64,000 nt of DNA from Alterluteimonas quercicellularis (lineage in GTDB: Bacteria > Pseudomonadota > Gammaproteobacteria > Xanthomonadales > Xanthomonadaceae). The notes under the pieces are model-generated. The model was given only the letters and a program-made list of their open reading frames with translations. It was not told the DNA's origin and did no database searches. The stretch spans positions 124,001 through 188,000 of the forward strand of contig NZ_JAIWPR010000004.1 of NCBI RefSeq assembly GCF_021191635.1. The letters run 5' to 3'. A program made the translations under genes and the position numbers. Positions 17,788-28,305 of the stretch are shown here, in pieces; within the stretch, counting starts at the first letter, position 1, and every line of letters begins with the position of its first letter.

Positions 17788-19533
17788 TTATGCCGAAAGC
17801 AGCGGGTTTCGTCCCGGCATGGCGAGGCGGAAGCAGGCGCCGCCGGCGGGGACCGGCACGTAGTCGAGATCGGCGCCGTTGGCGCGCGCCAGCTCGCGGG
17901 CGATGTAGAGCCCCAGGCCGGTGCCGTGCTCGGAGGTGGTGAAGAACGGCCGGCCGACCTGGTGCGCGACCGCTTCCGGGATGCCGGGCCCGCGGTCGAC
18001 CACCTCGATCGCGGGGCGCCCGTCGCGCTCGCCCACGACGATGGAGACCCGCGCCGGCTCGCCCGGCAGGCGCCCGTGGTGGATCGCGTTGTTGGCCAGC
18101 ACGGTCAGGATCTGGTGCAGGTGGCGCGGGTCGAACACCGCTTCCAGCGGGCGGTCCCGCCCGCTCGCGCGCACGCTGCCGTTCTCCGGCTGCAGGGTGA
18201 GCTGGTACTCGTCCACGAACCGGCGCACGCAGGCCACGAGGTCCACCGGCTCGCCCATCGCGCGCTCGCGGCGCGCCAGGCTCAGCACGCTCTCCACGAT
18301 GCCGTTGGTGCGCAGGCACTGCTGGTGGATGATCTGCAGCAACCGCCGGTCCGGCGCCGACAGGTCCTCGGACTCCTCCAGCAGCTGGGTCGCGTAGCTG
18401 ATCGCGGCCAGCGGGTTGCGGATCTCGTGGGCGAGGCTGGCGGAGAAGCGGCCCATCGCCGACAGCGTCAGCGACTCGGCCCGGCGCGAGACCAGCGAGG
18501 CGTCGTCGAGGAACACCAGCGCCGAGTCCGAGCCCGGCAGCAGCCGGGCGAAGCGCGGCTGCACCTCGATCCGCTCGGGGCCGCAGGCCAGCGGCGACTC
18601 GTCGTTGCGGCCGTCGCGCCGCCAGCCGCGCAGCCGGCGCGCCAGGTCCGGCGACAGCTCCGGCAGCGCGCTGCCCTCCAGGGCGCCGTCGTGGCCGGCG
18701 AAGATCAGCCCCGCCGCTTCGTTGGCCAGCTGCACCGTGCCCGCGCCGTCCACGATCATCACCCCGGTGCGCATGCGGCGGATGATCAGTTCGTTGAGGC
18801 CGGCGAGGTTGGCCGCCTCCTCGCCGCGGCGCTCGGCCAGGGCCTGGCTGCGCCGCATGCGCTCGCCCAGCAGGTTGGTCAGCGTGGCGGTGGCGAAGAA
18901 GCTGACGCCGAACATCAGCGCCTCCGCCAGCGGCCGCGTCTCGCCGCCCTCCAGCACGCTCCACACGAACTCGGCCGCCAGCCCGAGCGCGGCGACCGCG
19001 GCCACGATCAGCGCCACGCGCAGGCGCAGGAACAGCGCGGCGCCGCCGATGTTGGCCACCAGCAGCAGCGCGACCCCGGGGCCGGCGGCGGGCAGGGCAT
19101 GGCTGATGAAGGTGGCGATGAGGATGTCGACGACCACGCCGATCAGCGCCATCTCGCCGAGATCGGCGCCCGGCCGCCGCGCCCACCACCACAGCGCGAG
19201 CGAGGCGGGCAGGCTGGCCAGCGCCACCGCGACCCCGAGCGCGCGGTCGTGCGGCGCGCCGATCAGCGCGCCGACCGGGCTGAACACCAGCAGGCAGAGC
19301 AGGCTCGCTTCCAGGATGCGGTACAGCGCCAGCAGGTGCAGCTCGCGGCGCAGGACCGTGTCGGTGTAGACGATGCTGGCGGGCAGCTGGAACAGGACGC
19401 GCCCCTCCCCGGGCCGGATGGCGGCGAGTATAGGCGCCGCCGCCCGGGGCCGCCGCCGGGCCGATAGGCGCGGCCCATCGAGGCGATTCCCGGGGACGAT
19501 CCGGATACCGCGTTTTGCCCCGGCTGGCCGCAT
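17788..19533 (-). CDS. pilS: Sensor histidine kinase PilS
   Basis: Inner-membrane sensor kinase: about six hydrophobic segments (residues about 65-220), a PAS-like linker (about 245-350), H-box SASLAHEIRNPLAAIS with phospho-acceptor H369, and HATPase motifs NNAIHH, DRGPGIPEA and GTGLGLYIAREL. It phosphorylates PilR and senses pilin in the membrane in known systems. ATG 19533 is the only standard start in frame, but the first 46 residues are Arg/Pro-rich and unlike PilS. A GGGGAGGGG motif precedes a CTG codon at 19395, and the -10-like TATACT at 19427-19432 lies within the extension. The true N-terminus may therefore be near 19395. Confidence 0.92.
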   Translation of the reverse strand: MRPAGAKRGIRIVPGNRLDGPRLSARRRPRAAAPILAAIRPGEGRVLFQLPASIVYTDTVLRRELHLLALYRILEASLLCLLVFSPVGALIGAPHDRALGVAVALASLPASLALWWWARRPGADLGEMALIGVVVDILIATFISHALPAAGPGVALLLVANIGGAALFLRLRVALIVAAVAALGLAAEFVWSVLEGGETRPLAEALMFGVSFFATATLTNLLGERMRRSQALAERRGEEAANLAGLNELIIRRMRTGVMIVDGAGTVQLANEAAGLIFAGHDGALEGSALPELSPDLARRLRGWRRDGRNDESPLACGPERIEVQPRFARLLPGSDSALVFLDDASLVSRRAESLTLSAMGRFSASLAHEIRNPLAAISYATQLLEESEDLSAPDRRLLQIIHQQCLRTNGIVESVLSLARRERAMGEPVDLVACVRRFVDEYQLTLQPENGSVRASGRDRPLEAVFDPRHLHQILTVLANNAIHHGRLPGEPARVSIVVGERDGRPAIEVVDRGPGIPEAVAHQVGRPFFTTSEHGTGLGLYIARELARANGADLDYVPVPAGGACFRLAMPGRNPLLSA

Positions 19534-19626
19534 GGGCGAGAATAGCGGTCTGTCCGCGCCCCCACCGCCGGCCCCGACGCCAGCGGATCCGTCGTGCGCG
19601 GTCCGTCACCCCACGCAGGATTCCAC

Positions 19627-20787
<1,161 letters not shown>

Positions 20788-20802
20788 GCCCATACATCAC
20801 CT

Positions 20803-20857
20803 GTAGGAGCGCGCTCGCGCGCGACCGCGGCCACGCCGCGGTGCCCGGCGCTCCTAC
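20803..20857. repeat. REP-like element between sucC and sucD
   Basis: Full core at 20803-20825 and a shortened inverted end gcgctcctac at 20848-20857, so that gtaggagcgc pairs with gcgctcctac. The centre holds a further ccgcgg...ccgcgg pairing. It would form a stable RNA hairpin in the sucCD transcript and could change mRNA processing or the ratio of the two subunits. Confidence 0.85.
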
Positions 20858-20875
20858 GTCAGCACAGGATTTCCA

Positions 20876-21751
<876 letters not shown>

Positions 21752-21778
21752 TCGCGGGCCCGCCGTTCGCGAAGCAGG

Positions 21779-21807
21779 AAGGCCGCCCCCGGGCGGCCTT
21801 CTTCTTT
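21779..21807 (+). terminator. Terminator after sucD
   Basis: Stem aaggccgccc/gggcggcctt (21779-21788 with 21791-21800; the innermost pairs must open to form the loop) followed by cttcttt. Placed 27 bases after the sucD stop. Confidence 0.85.
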
Positions 21808-21974
21808 CCGACGGTCTCCATGGTTCCGCCCGCGGGAGGCGGCCCAAGCGCGGCGCCGCCCATGGGCGAGGCGGGGGCGCGGACCTCGTGCGACCGGCCT
21901 GAGCGCACCGGGGTGTCCCGGGTGCGATCGCCGATTCTGGGATAATGAGGGTCGTCTCCCGCGCACGGTGCCCC

Positions 21975-23612
21975 ATGTCCACGACCCTCCGCATCGCCAT
22001 GGCCCAGTTCGACTTCCCGGTGGGCGCGGTCGAGCGCAACGCCGAGCGCATCGGCGAGATGATCCGCGAGGCGCGCGAGGAGTTCGGCGCCGACATCGTG
22101 ATGTTCCCGGAGCTGGCGATCAGCGGCTATCCGCCCGAGGACCTGCTGATGCGGCCCTCCTTCCTCGCCGACTGCGAGCGCGCGCTGCAGGCGGTGGCCA
22201 AGCAGGCCACCGGCATCGTCGCCGTCGTCGGCTGGCCGGAGTCGGCCGGCAGCGTGCTGTACAACTCGGCCAGCGTGCTGCGCGACGGCCGGGTGGAGCG
22301 GACCTACCGCAAGCGCGAGCTGCCCAACTACAACGTCTTCGACGAGCGCCGCTACTTCCACGTCGATCCCGACGGCGGCGCCTGCGTGTTCGAGGTCAAG
22401 GGCGTGCCGCTGGGGCTCGTGGTCTGCGAGGACCTGTGGTTCGCCGAGCCGATCGCCGACACCGTGCGCGAGGGCGCCGAACTGGTGCTGGTGCCCAACG
22501 CCTCGCCCTACGGGCGCGGCAAGCACGCCGAGCGCGACGGCACGCTGTCCGACCGCATCGCCGAGACCGGCGCCGCGATCGCCTACCTCAACGTGGTCGG
22601 CGGGCAGGACGCGCTGGTGTTCGACGGCGCCTCGCTGGTGGCCGACGGCGACGGCGCCATCCACCCGGCGGCGGTGGCGTTCTCCGACCAGTGGCTGGTG
22701 GTGGACTACGCCGCCCAGTCGCGTCGCTTCTCGCCGGTGGTGTGGGTGGACGACGGCGACGAGAGCATCGACGCCCTGGCCTGGCGCGCGGTGACCCGCG
22801 GCGTGCGCGACTACTGCGACAAGAACGGCTTCACCAGCGCCTGGGTGGGGCTGTCGGGCGGCCTCGATTCCTCGGTGGTGCTCGCGATGGCGGTCGACGC
22901 GCTGGGCGCGGAGAACGTCACCGCGGTGCGGCTGCCCTCCCGCTACACGGCGGGCCTGAGCAACGACCTTGCCGCCGAGCAGTGCAAGGCGCTGGGCGTG
23001 CGCATGCTCACGCTGCCGATCGAGGCGCCGTTCCAGGGCTTCCTCGACACGCTGTCCGAGGTCTTCGCCGGGCGCGAGCCGGACGTGACCGAGGAGAACC
23101 TGCAGTCGCGCATCCGTGGCGCCATGCTGATGGCGATGTCCAACAAGTTTGGCGGCCTGCTGCTGACCACCGGCAACAAGAGCGAGTACGCGGTCGGCTA
23201 CGCCACGATCTACGGCGACATGTGCGGCGGCTACGCGCCGATCAAGGACCTGTACAAGACCGAGGTCTACGGCCTGGCCAAGTGGCGCAACACCGTGGGC
23301 GGCGCCCCGGTGATCCCGCGCGGGGTGATCTCGCGCCCGCCGTCGGCCGAACTGCGGGAGAACCAGACCGACCAGGACTCGCTGCCGGCCTACGACGTGC
23401 TCGACGCGATCCTGCTGCGCTTCGTCGACTACGAGCAGTCGCGCGACGAGATCGTCGGCGCCGGCTTCGACGCCGGCATCGTGGACAGGGTGCTGCGGCT
23501 GGTGCGCGCCAGCGAGTGGAAGCGGCACCAGGCCGCGCCGGGGCCCAAGGTCTCGCGGCGCGCCTTCGGCCGCGAGCGGCGCTACCCGATCAGCAACGCC
23601 TACCGCGGCTGA
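21975..23612 (+). CDS. nadE: Glutamine-dependent NAD+ synthetase
   Basis: 545 residues. The N-terminal CN-hydrolase (glutaminase) domain has the triad E46, K113 and C151 (VVCEDLWF). The C-terminal synthetase domain has the ATP-pyrophosphatase loop GLSGGLDSS at about 292-300. It makes NAD+ from nicotinic acid adenine dinucleotide using glutamine nitrogen. Start MSTTLRIAMAQFDF at 21975 fits the family. An in-frame ATG at 21945 lies inside a -10-like gataat (21941-21946) and is unlikely. The gap from sucD holds only the terminator and this putative promoter. Confidence 0.97.
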   Translation: MSTTLRIAMAQFDFPVGAVERNAERIGEMIREAREEFGADIVMFPELAISGYPPEDLLMRPSFLADCERALQAVAKQATGIVAVVGWPESAGSVLYNSASVLRDGRVERTYRKRELPNYNVFDERRYFHVDPDGGACVFEVKGVPLGLVVCEDLWFAEPIADTVREGAELVLVPNASPYGRGKHAERDGTLSDRIAETGAAIAYLNVVGGQDALVFDGASLVADGDGAIHPAAVAFSDQWLVVDYAAQSRRFSPVVWVDDGDESIDALAWRAVTRGVRDYCDKNGFTSAWVGLSGGLDSSVVLAMAVDALGAENVTAVRLPSRYTAGLSNDLAAEQCKALGVRMLTLPIEAPFQGFLDTLSEVFAGREPDVTEENLQSRIRGAMLMAMSNKFGGLLLTTGNKSEYAVGYATIYGDMCGGYAPIKDLYKTEVYGLAKWRNTVGGAPVIPRGVISRPPSAELRENQTDQDSLPAYDVLDAILLRFVDYEQSRDEIVGAGFDAGIVDRVLRLVRASEWKRHQAAPGPKVSRRAFGRERRYPISNAYRG

Positions 23613-23635
23613 GCCTTCCCGCCGCGGCGCCCCCT

Positions 23636-23700
23636 GTAGGAGCGCGCTCGCGCGCGACAGGGCCGCCGGGAAGGCCTGTCGCGCGCGAGCGCGCTCCTAC
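23636..23700. repeat. REP-like inverted pair between nadE and pilX-like gene
   Basis: Left copy 23636-23658 and inverted copy 23678-23700 are perfect complements over 23 bases, and the inner flanks (gacagggcc / ggcctgtc) extend the pairing. The whole element is a near-perfect palindrome of about 65 bases. It lies between two convergent genes and could terminate both. Confidence 0.93.
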
Positions 23701-23716
23701 GGAACGGGAGCCGCCG

Positions 23717-26092
23717 CTACAGGTAGCGGGTCCACAGCACCTGCGCCTCGGCCGCCTCGTCGGTCCCGCCGCCGTCGCAGTCGCCCATGCAGGGCGGCTG
23801 GCCCGGGTTGTAGGCGTCGTCGCCGGTGGTGTAGTCGATGACGGTGCTGCCGCCGATCACCGCGCGGTTGTTGCCGCCCGACTGCGCGGCCGACACGATC
23901 GCGCCGTCGATCCGGGTGCTGCCGCCGGTCACCAGGGTGTCGCCGGCCGAGACGTTGCCGGAGACGTGGCTGGACGCGCCCAGGGTGATGCGGCCGCCGA
24001 CGAAGGTCTCGGTGCCCGGCAGGTAACCGCCGGCGATGAACCCGGCGTTGCCGAGGGCGATGCCCAGCAGTTCGCGGGTGCTCAGGTCGCAGAGGTTGGT
24101 GGGGGCCTGCCCCGCGAAGTCGGCGTTGGACACGCCGCCCGTGGTCAGCGGGGCGTTGGCGCAGGTGCGGTCGTAGCCCGCCCAGTTCGGGGCCATGGTG
24201 CGGTGGCCGCCGGCGGTGTTGATGTTGCCGGTGGCGAGGAAGGTGTTGACGTAGGTGCCGTTGCCCAGCTCGAGGTTGCCGTCGAACCAGGCCACGCCGC
24301 GCGACATCGACTGTCCGTTCACCGTCCAGGTGCCGTTGCTGTAGGAGAAGCAGCCGTTCTGCGGCGAGAAGCCCTGGCAGATCGTGGCGACCGGCTGCGT
24401 GCAGGTGGTGCCCGACATGTGCTGCGGCTTGCACAGGTAGTCCGGATAGCGGTTGTAGTTGGCGTAGCGTTCGCCGAGCACGTAGGTCCCGGACTCGATG
24501 CCGTTCACGTAGGCCACCGTCACCTGGATGCGGCCGCCGACGTACTCGAAGACGTAGTTGGCGGCCACCTTGAGCGGATACACGTCCACGCGCGTGCGCG
24601 GGATCACGACCTCGGGCACGGCGGCGACGGTGACCGCCGCCACCGTGGTCACGGCCGCCTGGTAGCCGGGCTGCACCACCACGTTGACGCTGCCGTTGTA
24701 CTGCTGCTGCTTCTGCAGGGCGCCGCCGATGACGCCGCTGCCCACGCTCTGCCAGCCGCCCACGTAGAGCGAGCCGCTGGCGTGCACGCTGGTGACGCTG
24801 CCGCTGCCTTCCATGCGCACGTTGCCGCGGCTGGCCAGCGCGCCGGCGCCGGCGCTGCCGGTCAGGGTCACCGCGCCGCCGGCCTGCACCTGGTTGGTGG
24901 TGCCGTAGCCTTCCAGGCGCACCGTGCCGTTGGACTGGACCACGCTGACGCCCGCGGCCTTGATGACGACATTGCCGACCGCGACGATCGAGGTCGGCGA
25001 GCGGTTGCCGCCGGCGTACTCGACGCTGCCGTTGGCGCGCAGGCTGCCCACGCCGCCGCCGCTGCCGGTCCAGCGCACGTTGCCCTCGGTGACGATGGAA
25101 TCGATGTTGATGCCGCCGCCGGTCACCACCACGTCGCCCTTGGCTTCCACCACGCTGCCGCTGCCGCCGGTGAAGGTCACCGTGCCGTCGCTGCGGATCG
25201 TCAGCGGCTGGGCGCCGCCCTCGACGCGCACGTTGCCCTGCGCGTAGACCTGGGAGACGCCGGAGCTGCCGGTCAGGGTGACGTCGCCATTGGCGTAGAC
25301 CGAATCGACCTTGATGCCGCTGCCGATGGTGACGCTGCCGGTCGAGCGGATCGAGTTGACGCCGGTCACGCTGGCGTTGTCGAGGACGACGTTGCCGTCG
25401 ACGTTGAGGGTGGCGTTCTCGCCGCGGAACTCGATGCCGCCGGTGACCAGCAGGTCCTGATAGATGTTGATCGCGCCGATCTCGCCGGTGCCGCCGCCGC
25501 TACCCGGTGTGCTGCCGCCGGCCACCGTCATCAGGTACACCACCTCGACCGTGGAGGTCGTCGCGGCGGTGCCCTCGGCGGCATGGCCGGTCACCTGCGC
25601 GGTGACCCGGTAGCTGCCTTCGTTGGGCAGCCGGCAGACCTCGCTCAGCACCGCGCGCGACACGCCGATCGGGCCCGCGCCGGTGATCGCGATCGCGCCG
25701 CGCGCCGGGGTGTCCTCGCAGGCGTACTCGGCGGTGCCGGCGTCCTCGTCCGCGGCGGCCGCGCTCGCGCTCGCGGAGGCGGCAGAGGGTGCGCTGTCCA
25801 GGCGGTCCCAGCCCTGGCCGTCGGCCCAGTTCTCGTAGCGGTCCTGCGGCAGCTGCAGCAGTGCGGTGCGGATGGCCTCCACGCCGCGCCAGGCCGCGCC
25901 CTGGGCGGCGGTGGCGGCGTGCGTGGTCAGCTGGCGCTGCTGGGTGCCGCGCAGCGAGACGGTCATGGTCAGCACCGTCACGCCGATCGCCAGGCCCAGC
26001 AGCAACAGGATCAGGATGGTCGCCACGCCGCGCTGGCGGCGGGGGGCGCGGCGCCGGGCGGCGCGGACCGGGAAGCGGGTGGCTGCGTTCAT
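23717..26092 (-). CDS. Giant PilX-type minor pilin with bactofilin-like beta-solenoid
   Basis: 791 residues. The N-terminus looks like a PilX_N domain: basic leader, then RGVATILILLLLGLAIGV (about 22-39) without the usual Glu at +5. A Ser/Ala-rich linker (about 101-114) follows. Then comes a series of at least 13 glycine-anchored repeats (G233, 252, 269, 286, 303, 319, 337, 355, 373, 389, 406, 423, 440; mostly 17-residue spacing; pattern xGNVxxxG) that should fold as a right-handed beta-helix like bactofilins. Residues 550-670 hold about seven cysteines, and a second short solenoid (about 697-735) precedes a Cys/Asp-rich tail. It is the last gene of the minor-pilin operon, where pilX and pilY1 normally stand. 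No PilY1 follows. Ordinary PilX is about 200 residues. Confidence 0.82.
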   Translation of the reverse strand: MNAATRFPVRAARRRAPRRQRGVATILILLLLGLAIGVTVLTMTVSLRGTQQRQLTTHAATAAQGAAWRGVEAIRTALLQLPQDRYENWADGQGWDRLDSAPSAASASASAAAADEDAGTAEYACEDTPARGAIAITGAGPIGVSRAVLSEVCRLPNEGSYRVTAQVTGHAAEGTAATTSTVEVVYLMTVAGGSTPGSGGGTGEIGAINIYQDLLVTGGIEFRGENATLNVDGNVVLDNASVTGVNSIRSTGSVTIGSGIKVDSVYANGDVTLTGSSGVSQVYAQGNVRVEGGAQPLTIRSDGTVTFTGGSGSVVEAKGDVVVTGGGINIDSIVTEGNVRWTGSGGGVGSLRANGSVEYAGGNRSPTSIVAVGNVVIKAAGVSVVQSNGTVRLEGYGTTNQVQAGGAVTLTGSAGAGALASRGNVRMEGSGSVTSVHASGSLYVGGWQSVGSGVIGGALQKQQQYNGSVNVVVQPGYQAAVTTVAAVTVAAVPEVVIPRTRVDVYPLKVAANYVFEYVGGRIQVTVAYVNGIESGTYVLGERYANYNRYPDYLCKPQHMSGTTCTQPVATICQGFSPQNGCFSYSNGTWTVNGQSMSRGVAWFDGNLELGNGTYVNTFLATGNINTAGGHRTMAPNWAGYDRTCANAPLTTGGVSNADFAGQAPTNLCDLSTRELLGIALGNAGFIAGGYLPGTETFVGGRITLGASSHVSGNVSAGDTLVTGGSTRIDGAIVSAAQSGGNNRAVIGGSTVIDYTTGDDAYNPGQPPCMGDCDGGGTDEAAEAQVLWTRYL

Positions 26093-26817
26093 CCGGTGGC
26101 CTTCAGGTTGGACAGGCAGGCGGAGAACACCACGTCGCTGCCGACCTTCAGCGAGACCCGCTGCGAGACGTCCAGCAGGCCGGCCTGCTGCGCGTAGGGC
26201 AGGCTGCACTCGCCGTCGCGCTGGAAGCTCGCGTTCTGCAGCGAGCGCAGGCCCGCCTCGTCGGCGAACAGGTTGCCCGACCGGTCCTGCTGCACGAAGA
26301 AGCCGGTCGCCGAGAGCAGGCGCCTGGGCGCGGTCGCGCCGGTGCTGTTCCACGCCGGCGGCGCGTCCGCGCTGGTGCAGGGCTGGGCCGGCAGCCAGTA
26401 CAGGCCGCGCCGGTCCGCGCCGGCGTCGGCGGGGGTCACCGGCACCGCGGTCGAGGCGGCGTCGTCCACGATGCGCAGGCCCGCACAGGCCTCGCCGGCG
26501 TCGGGATAGAGGCTGTAGCGCCACACCACCTGGCGGCCGCCGTCGAGGATGGCGAACACGCCGGTCTCGTCGGGCGGCACGCCGAAGCCGGCGCGCTGCA
26601 TTTCGATCTGCGCGGTCAGCAGCCCGGAGGCCATCTGGCCGTCGCGGTGCGCGCTGCGCGAGGCGTTGCCGGACACGTCGATCATGAGCGCGTAGACCGC
26701 CACCATCGCCGCGATCGTCAGCAGCGAGATCAGCAGCCCGACCATCATGCCGATCAGGCTCTGCCCGCGCTGGCGGCGGACGCTGCGGACGCCGCGGCAG
26801 GGGCGGTGCGCGCTCAT
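26089..26817 (-). CDS. pilW: Minor pilin PilW
   Basis: 242 residues. The prepilin-like N-terminus is RRQRG followed by QSLIGMMVGLLISLLTIAAM. The residue at +5 after the presumed cleavage site is Gly, not the usual Glu. The globular part (IEMQRAGFG, GLYWLPAQPC, VVFSACLSNLKATG) matches PilW-type proteins that prime pilus assembly. The start overlaps the pilV stop, and its stop overlaps the next start, each by four bases (ATGA). Confidence 0.87.
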   Translation of the reverse strand: MSAHRPCRGVRSVRRQRGQSLIGMMVGLLISLLTIAAMVAVYALMIDVSGNASRSAHRDGQMASGLLTAQIEMQRAGFGVPPDETGVFAILDGGRQVVWRYSLYPDAGEACAGLRIVDDAASTAVPVTPADAGADRRGLYWLPAQPCTSADAPPAWNSTGATAPRRLLSATGFFVQQDRSGNLFADEAGLRSLQNASFQRDGECSLPYAQQAGLLDVSQRVSLKVGSDVVFSACLSNLKATG

Positions 26818-27281
26818 TGCGGCAGCTGCCGGGTGCCGACCACCAGCGCGGGCCCGTCGTCCCGCCGGTCGCCGCCGGTCATGCCCAGCGCGCCCGGCGA
26901 GACCTCCAGCGCGACCTCCGGCGGCGCGGCGACCGTCGCCGAGGCGCCGCTGCCGAAGCCCAGGGTGACGTTGGGCGCGGACGAGCATTGCACGGTCGCG
27001 TCCTCCGCGGCCGCCGCCGACCACGGCGCCTGGATGGCGGTGCTGCTGCCCTCGCACAGCGACAGGCCGTCCATCTGCAGCGCCAGGCGCAGCTGCTCGA
27101 CGGCGAAGGACTCGACCTTGGCGTCGCGCTGGCTGGCGGCCACGCGCGCGGCCACGTGGCCCAGGCCGGCGCCCAGCAGGGCCAGCAGCGCCACGCCGAT
27201 CAGGGCCTCCAGCAGCACGTCGCCGCGCTGACCGGAGCGGCCGCGCGCGCGCCGGCGGTCGCGGTCAGAGGAGTTCGGCAT
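26814..27281 (-). CDS. pilV: Minor pilin PilV
   Basis: 155 residues. Basic leader ending GQRG, then DVLLEALIGVALLALLGAG with Glu at +5 (E25), as in PilV. The remainder is short and rich in Ala, Ser and Gly with two cysteines. Overlaps fimT by 17 bases and pilW by four. PilV with PilW, PilX and FimT/U forms the initiating complex at the pilus tip in known systems. Confidence 0.85.
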   Translation of the reverse strand: MPNSSDRDRRRARGRSGQRGDVLLEALIGVALLALLGAGLGHVAARVAASQRDAKVESFAVEQLRLALQMDGLSLCEGSSTAIQAPWSAAAAEDATVQCSSAPNVTLGFGSGASATVAAPPEVALEVSPGALGMTGGDRRDDGPALVVGTRQLPQ

Positions 27282-27798
27282 ATTCGAGCGCCTGGTTGCC
27301 GATGCCGATCGCCACCCGCTCCTGGGTCGCGAGCGCGCAGCCGTCGGCGTCGGCGCGCTGCCCGTGGCTGTCGAAGGCCACGCAGGAGAAGGCGTTGCCG
27401 TCGGCCTGGAAGGTCGCCAGGTCGGCGAATCCCGCCTGGCCGGTCAGCTTGAAGACGAGGTCGGAGTGCGGGAGCGGGCCGGTCGTCCACACCGGCTGCG
27501 ACGGCCAGTCGCCGTCCTCGTCGCGTACCAGCACCTGCAGCGTGCGCTCGCCGCCGCCCTCGACCAGCTCGAGGCGGACCGTGCCCCCGGCGATCGACGC
27601 CGGCAGGCCGGACGGATTGCGCAGGGCCATCGCGCGGGCCTGCGACACCGCCTCCTGCAGCTGGCTGCGGGCCTGCAGCTGGCGCGCGCCCTCGACCCAG
27701 TCGCGGGTGAACGGCATGCCGACCAGCAGCAGCATCGCCATGATCGCGATCGTCACGACCAGTTCGATGAGGGTGAAGCCGCGGGCGCGACGGATCAC
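27265..27798 (-). CDS. fimT: FimT/GspH-type minor pilin
   Basis: 177 residues, started at GTG 27798. The GTG overlaps the upstream stop by four bases (GTGA), as elsewhere in this operon, and gives a short leader VIRRARG followed by FTLIELVVTIAIMAMLLLVG with Glu at +5. The globular part has the GspH pattern (QARAMALRNPSG, GGTVRLELVEGG, ISDRDGDW-like LVRDEDGDW, VAFDSHGQRAD). FimT-type minor pilins bind DNA in Xanthomonadaceae and other competent bacteria; a DNA-uptake role is possible but not shown by sequence. Confidence 0.85.
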   Translation of the reverse strand: MIRRARGFTLIELVVTIAIMAMLLLVGMPFTRDWVEGARQLQARSQLQEAVSQARAMALRNPSGLPASIAGGTVRLELVEGGGERTLQVLVRDEDGDWPSQPVWTTGPLPHSDLVFKLTGQAGFADLATFQADGNAFSCVAFDSHGQRADADGCALATQERVAIGIGNQALEYAELL

Positions 27799-28211
27799 CA
27801 CGCCACGTCGCCCACGTCCGGGCAGGAGGACCGCGTGCGGGTGTTGTCCGCGGCCAGCTGCAGCGTGCAGCCTTCCAGCCTGCCGCCCGCGCCCACCGCG
27901 CTGAGCGTGTAGCCGTTCTGCGTGCTGTACGAGAAGGCGAAATCGTCGGCGGAGGCCGGCGACCAGCCGGGGAAGGCGGTCCGCAGCTGCGAGATGCCCG
28001 TCAGGTTGCCGGTGGGGTAGACCAGGGTGCGCTGGCGGTGGTTCTCGACGTTGGCCGACAGCGCGAGCAGGTCGGCCTGGGCGACGCGGATCTTGCTGCG
28101 CAGGACGTAGTTCGTGTACGACGGCCACGCGATCGCCGCCAGGATCGCGACGATCGCGATCACCACCATCAATTCCACCAGGGTGAAGCCTGTTGGATGC
28201 CTGCGCGCCAC
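27795..28211 (-). CDS. pilE: Minor pilin PilE
   Basis: 138 residues. GTG at 28211 is chosen: AAGGGG lies six bases upstream, it gives the leader VARRHPTG, and the in-frame ATG at 28292 lies between the -35 and -10 elements of the promoter. The mature part begins FTLVELMVVIAIVAILAAIA with Glu at +5. Two cysteines (EGCTLQLA, SSCPDVG) should form the C-terminal disulfide. First gene of the five-gene minor pilin operon. Confidence 0.9.
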   Translation of the reverse strand: MARRHPTGFTLVELMVVIAIVAILAAIAWPSYTNYVLRSKIRVAQADLLALSANVENHRQRTLVYPTGNLTGISQLRTAFPGWSPASADDFAFSYSTQNGYTLSAVGAGGRLEGCTLQLAADNTRTRSSCPDVGDVAW

Positions 28212-28274
28212 GTGAAGCCCCTTTTCTCGAAAGCCGGCTGCGGCAATACGCTCGTCCTGCAAAGCCGGCAGACT

Positions 28275-28304
28275 ATTTAAGTAAGAGCGCATTCACACTG
28301 TCAA
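28275..28304 (-). promoter_or_regulatory. Sigma-70-type promoter of minor pilin operon
   Basis: On the minus strand: -35 TTGACA (28299-28304), 18-base spacer, -10 TTAAAT (28275-28280). Predicted start near 28268, about 57 bases before the pilE GTG. The region is clearly more AT-rich than the surroundings. Confidence 0.75.
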
Positions 28305-28305
28305 T

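Noticed and set aside
21968-26197. Very long plus-strand open frame (over 1,400 codons) across nadE and the pilX-like gene
   Set aside because: It overlaps two well-supported genes in other frames; the translation is low-complexity Arg/Gly/Ala/Val typical of GC-rich shadow frames.
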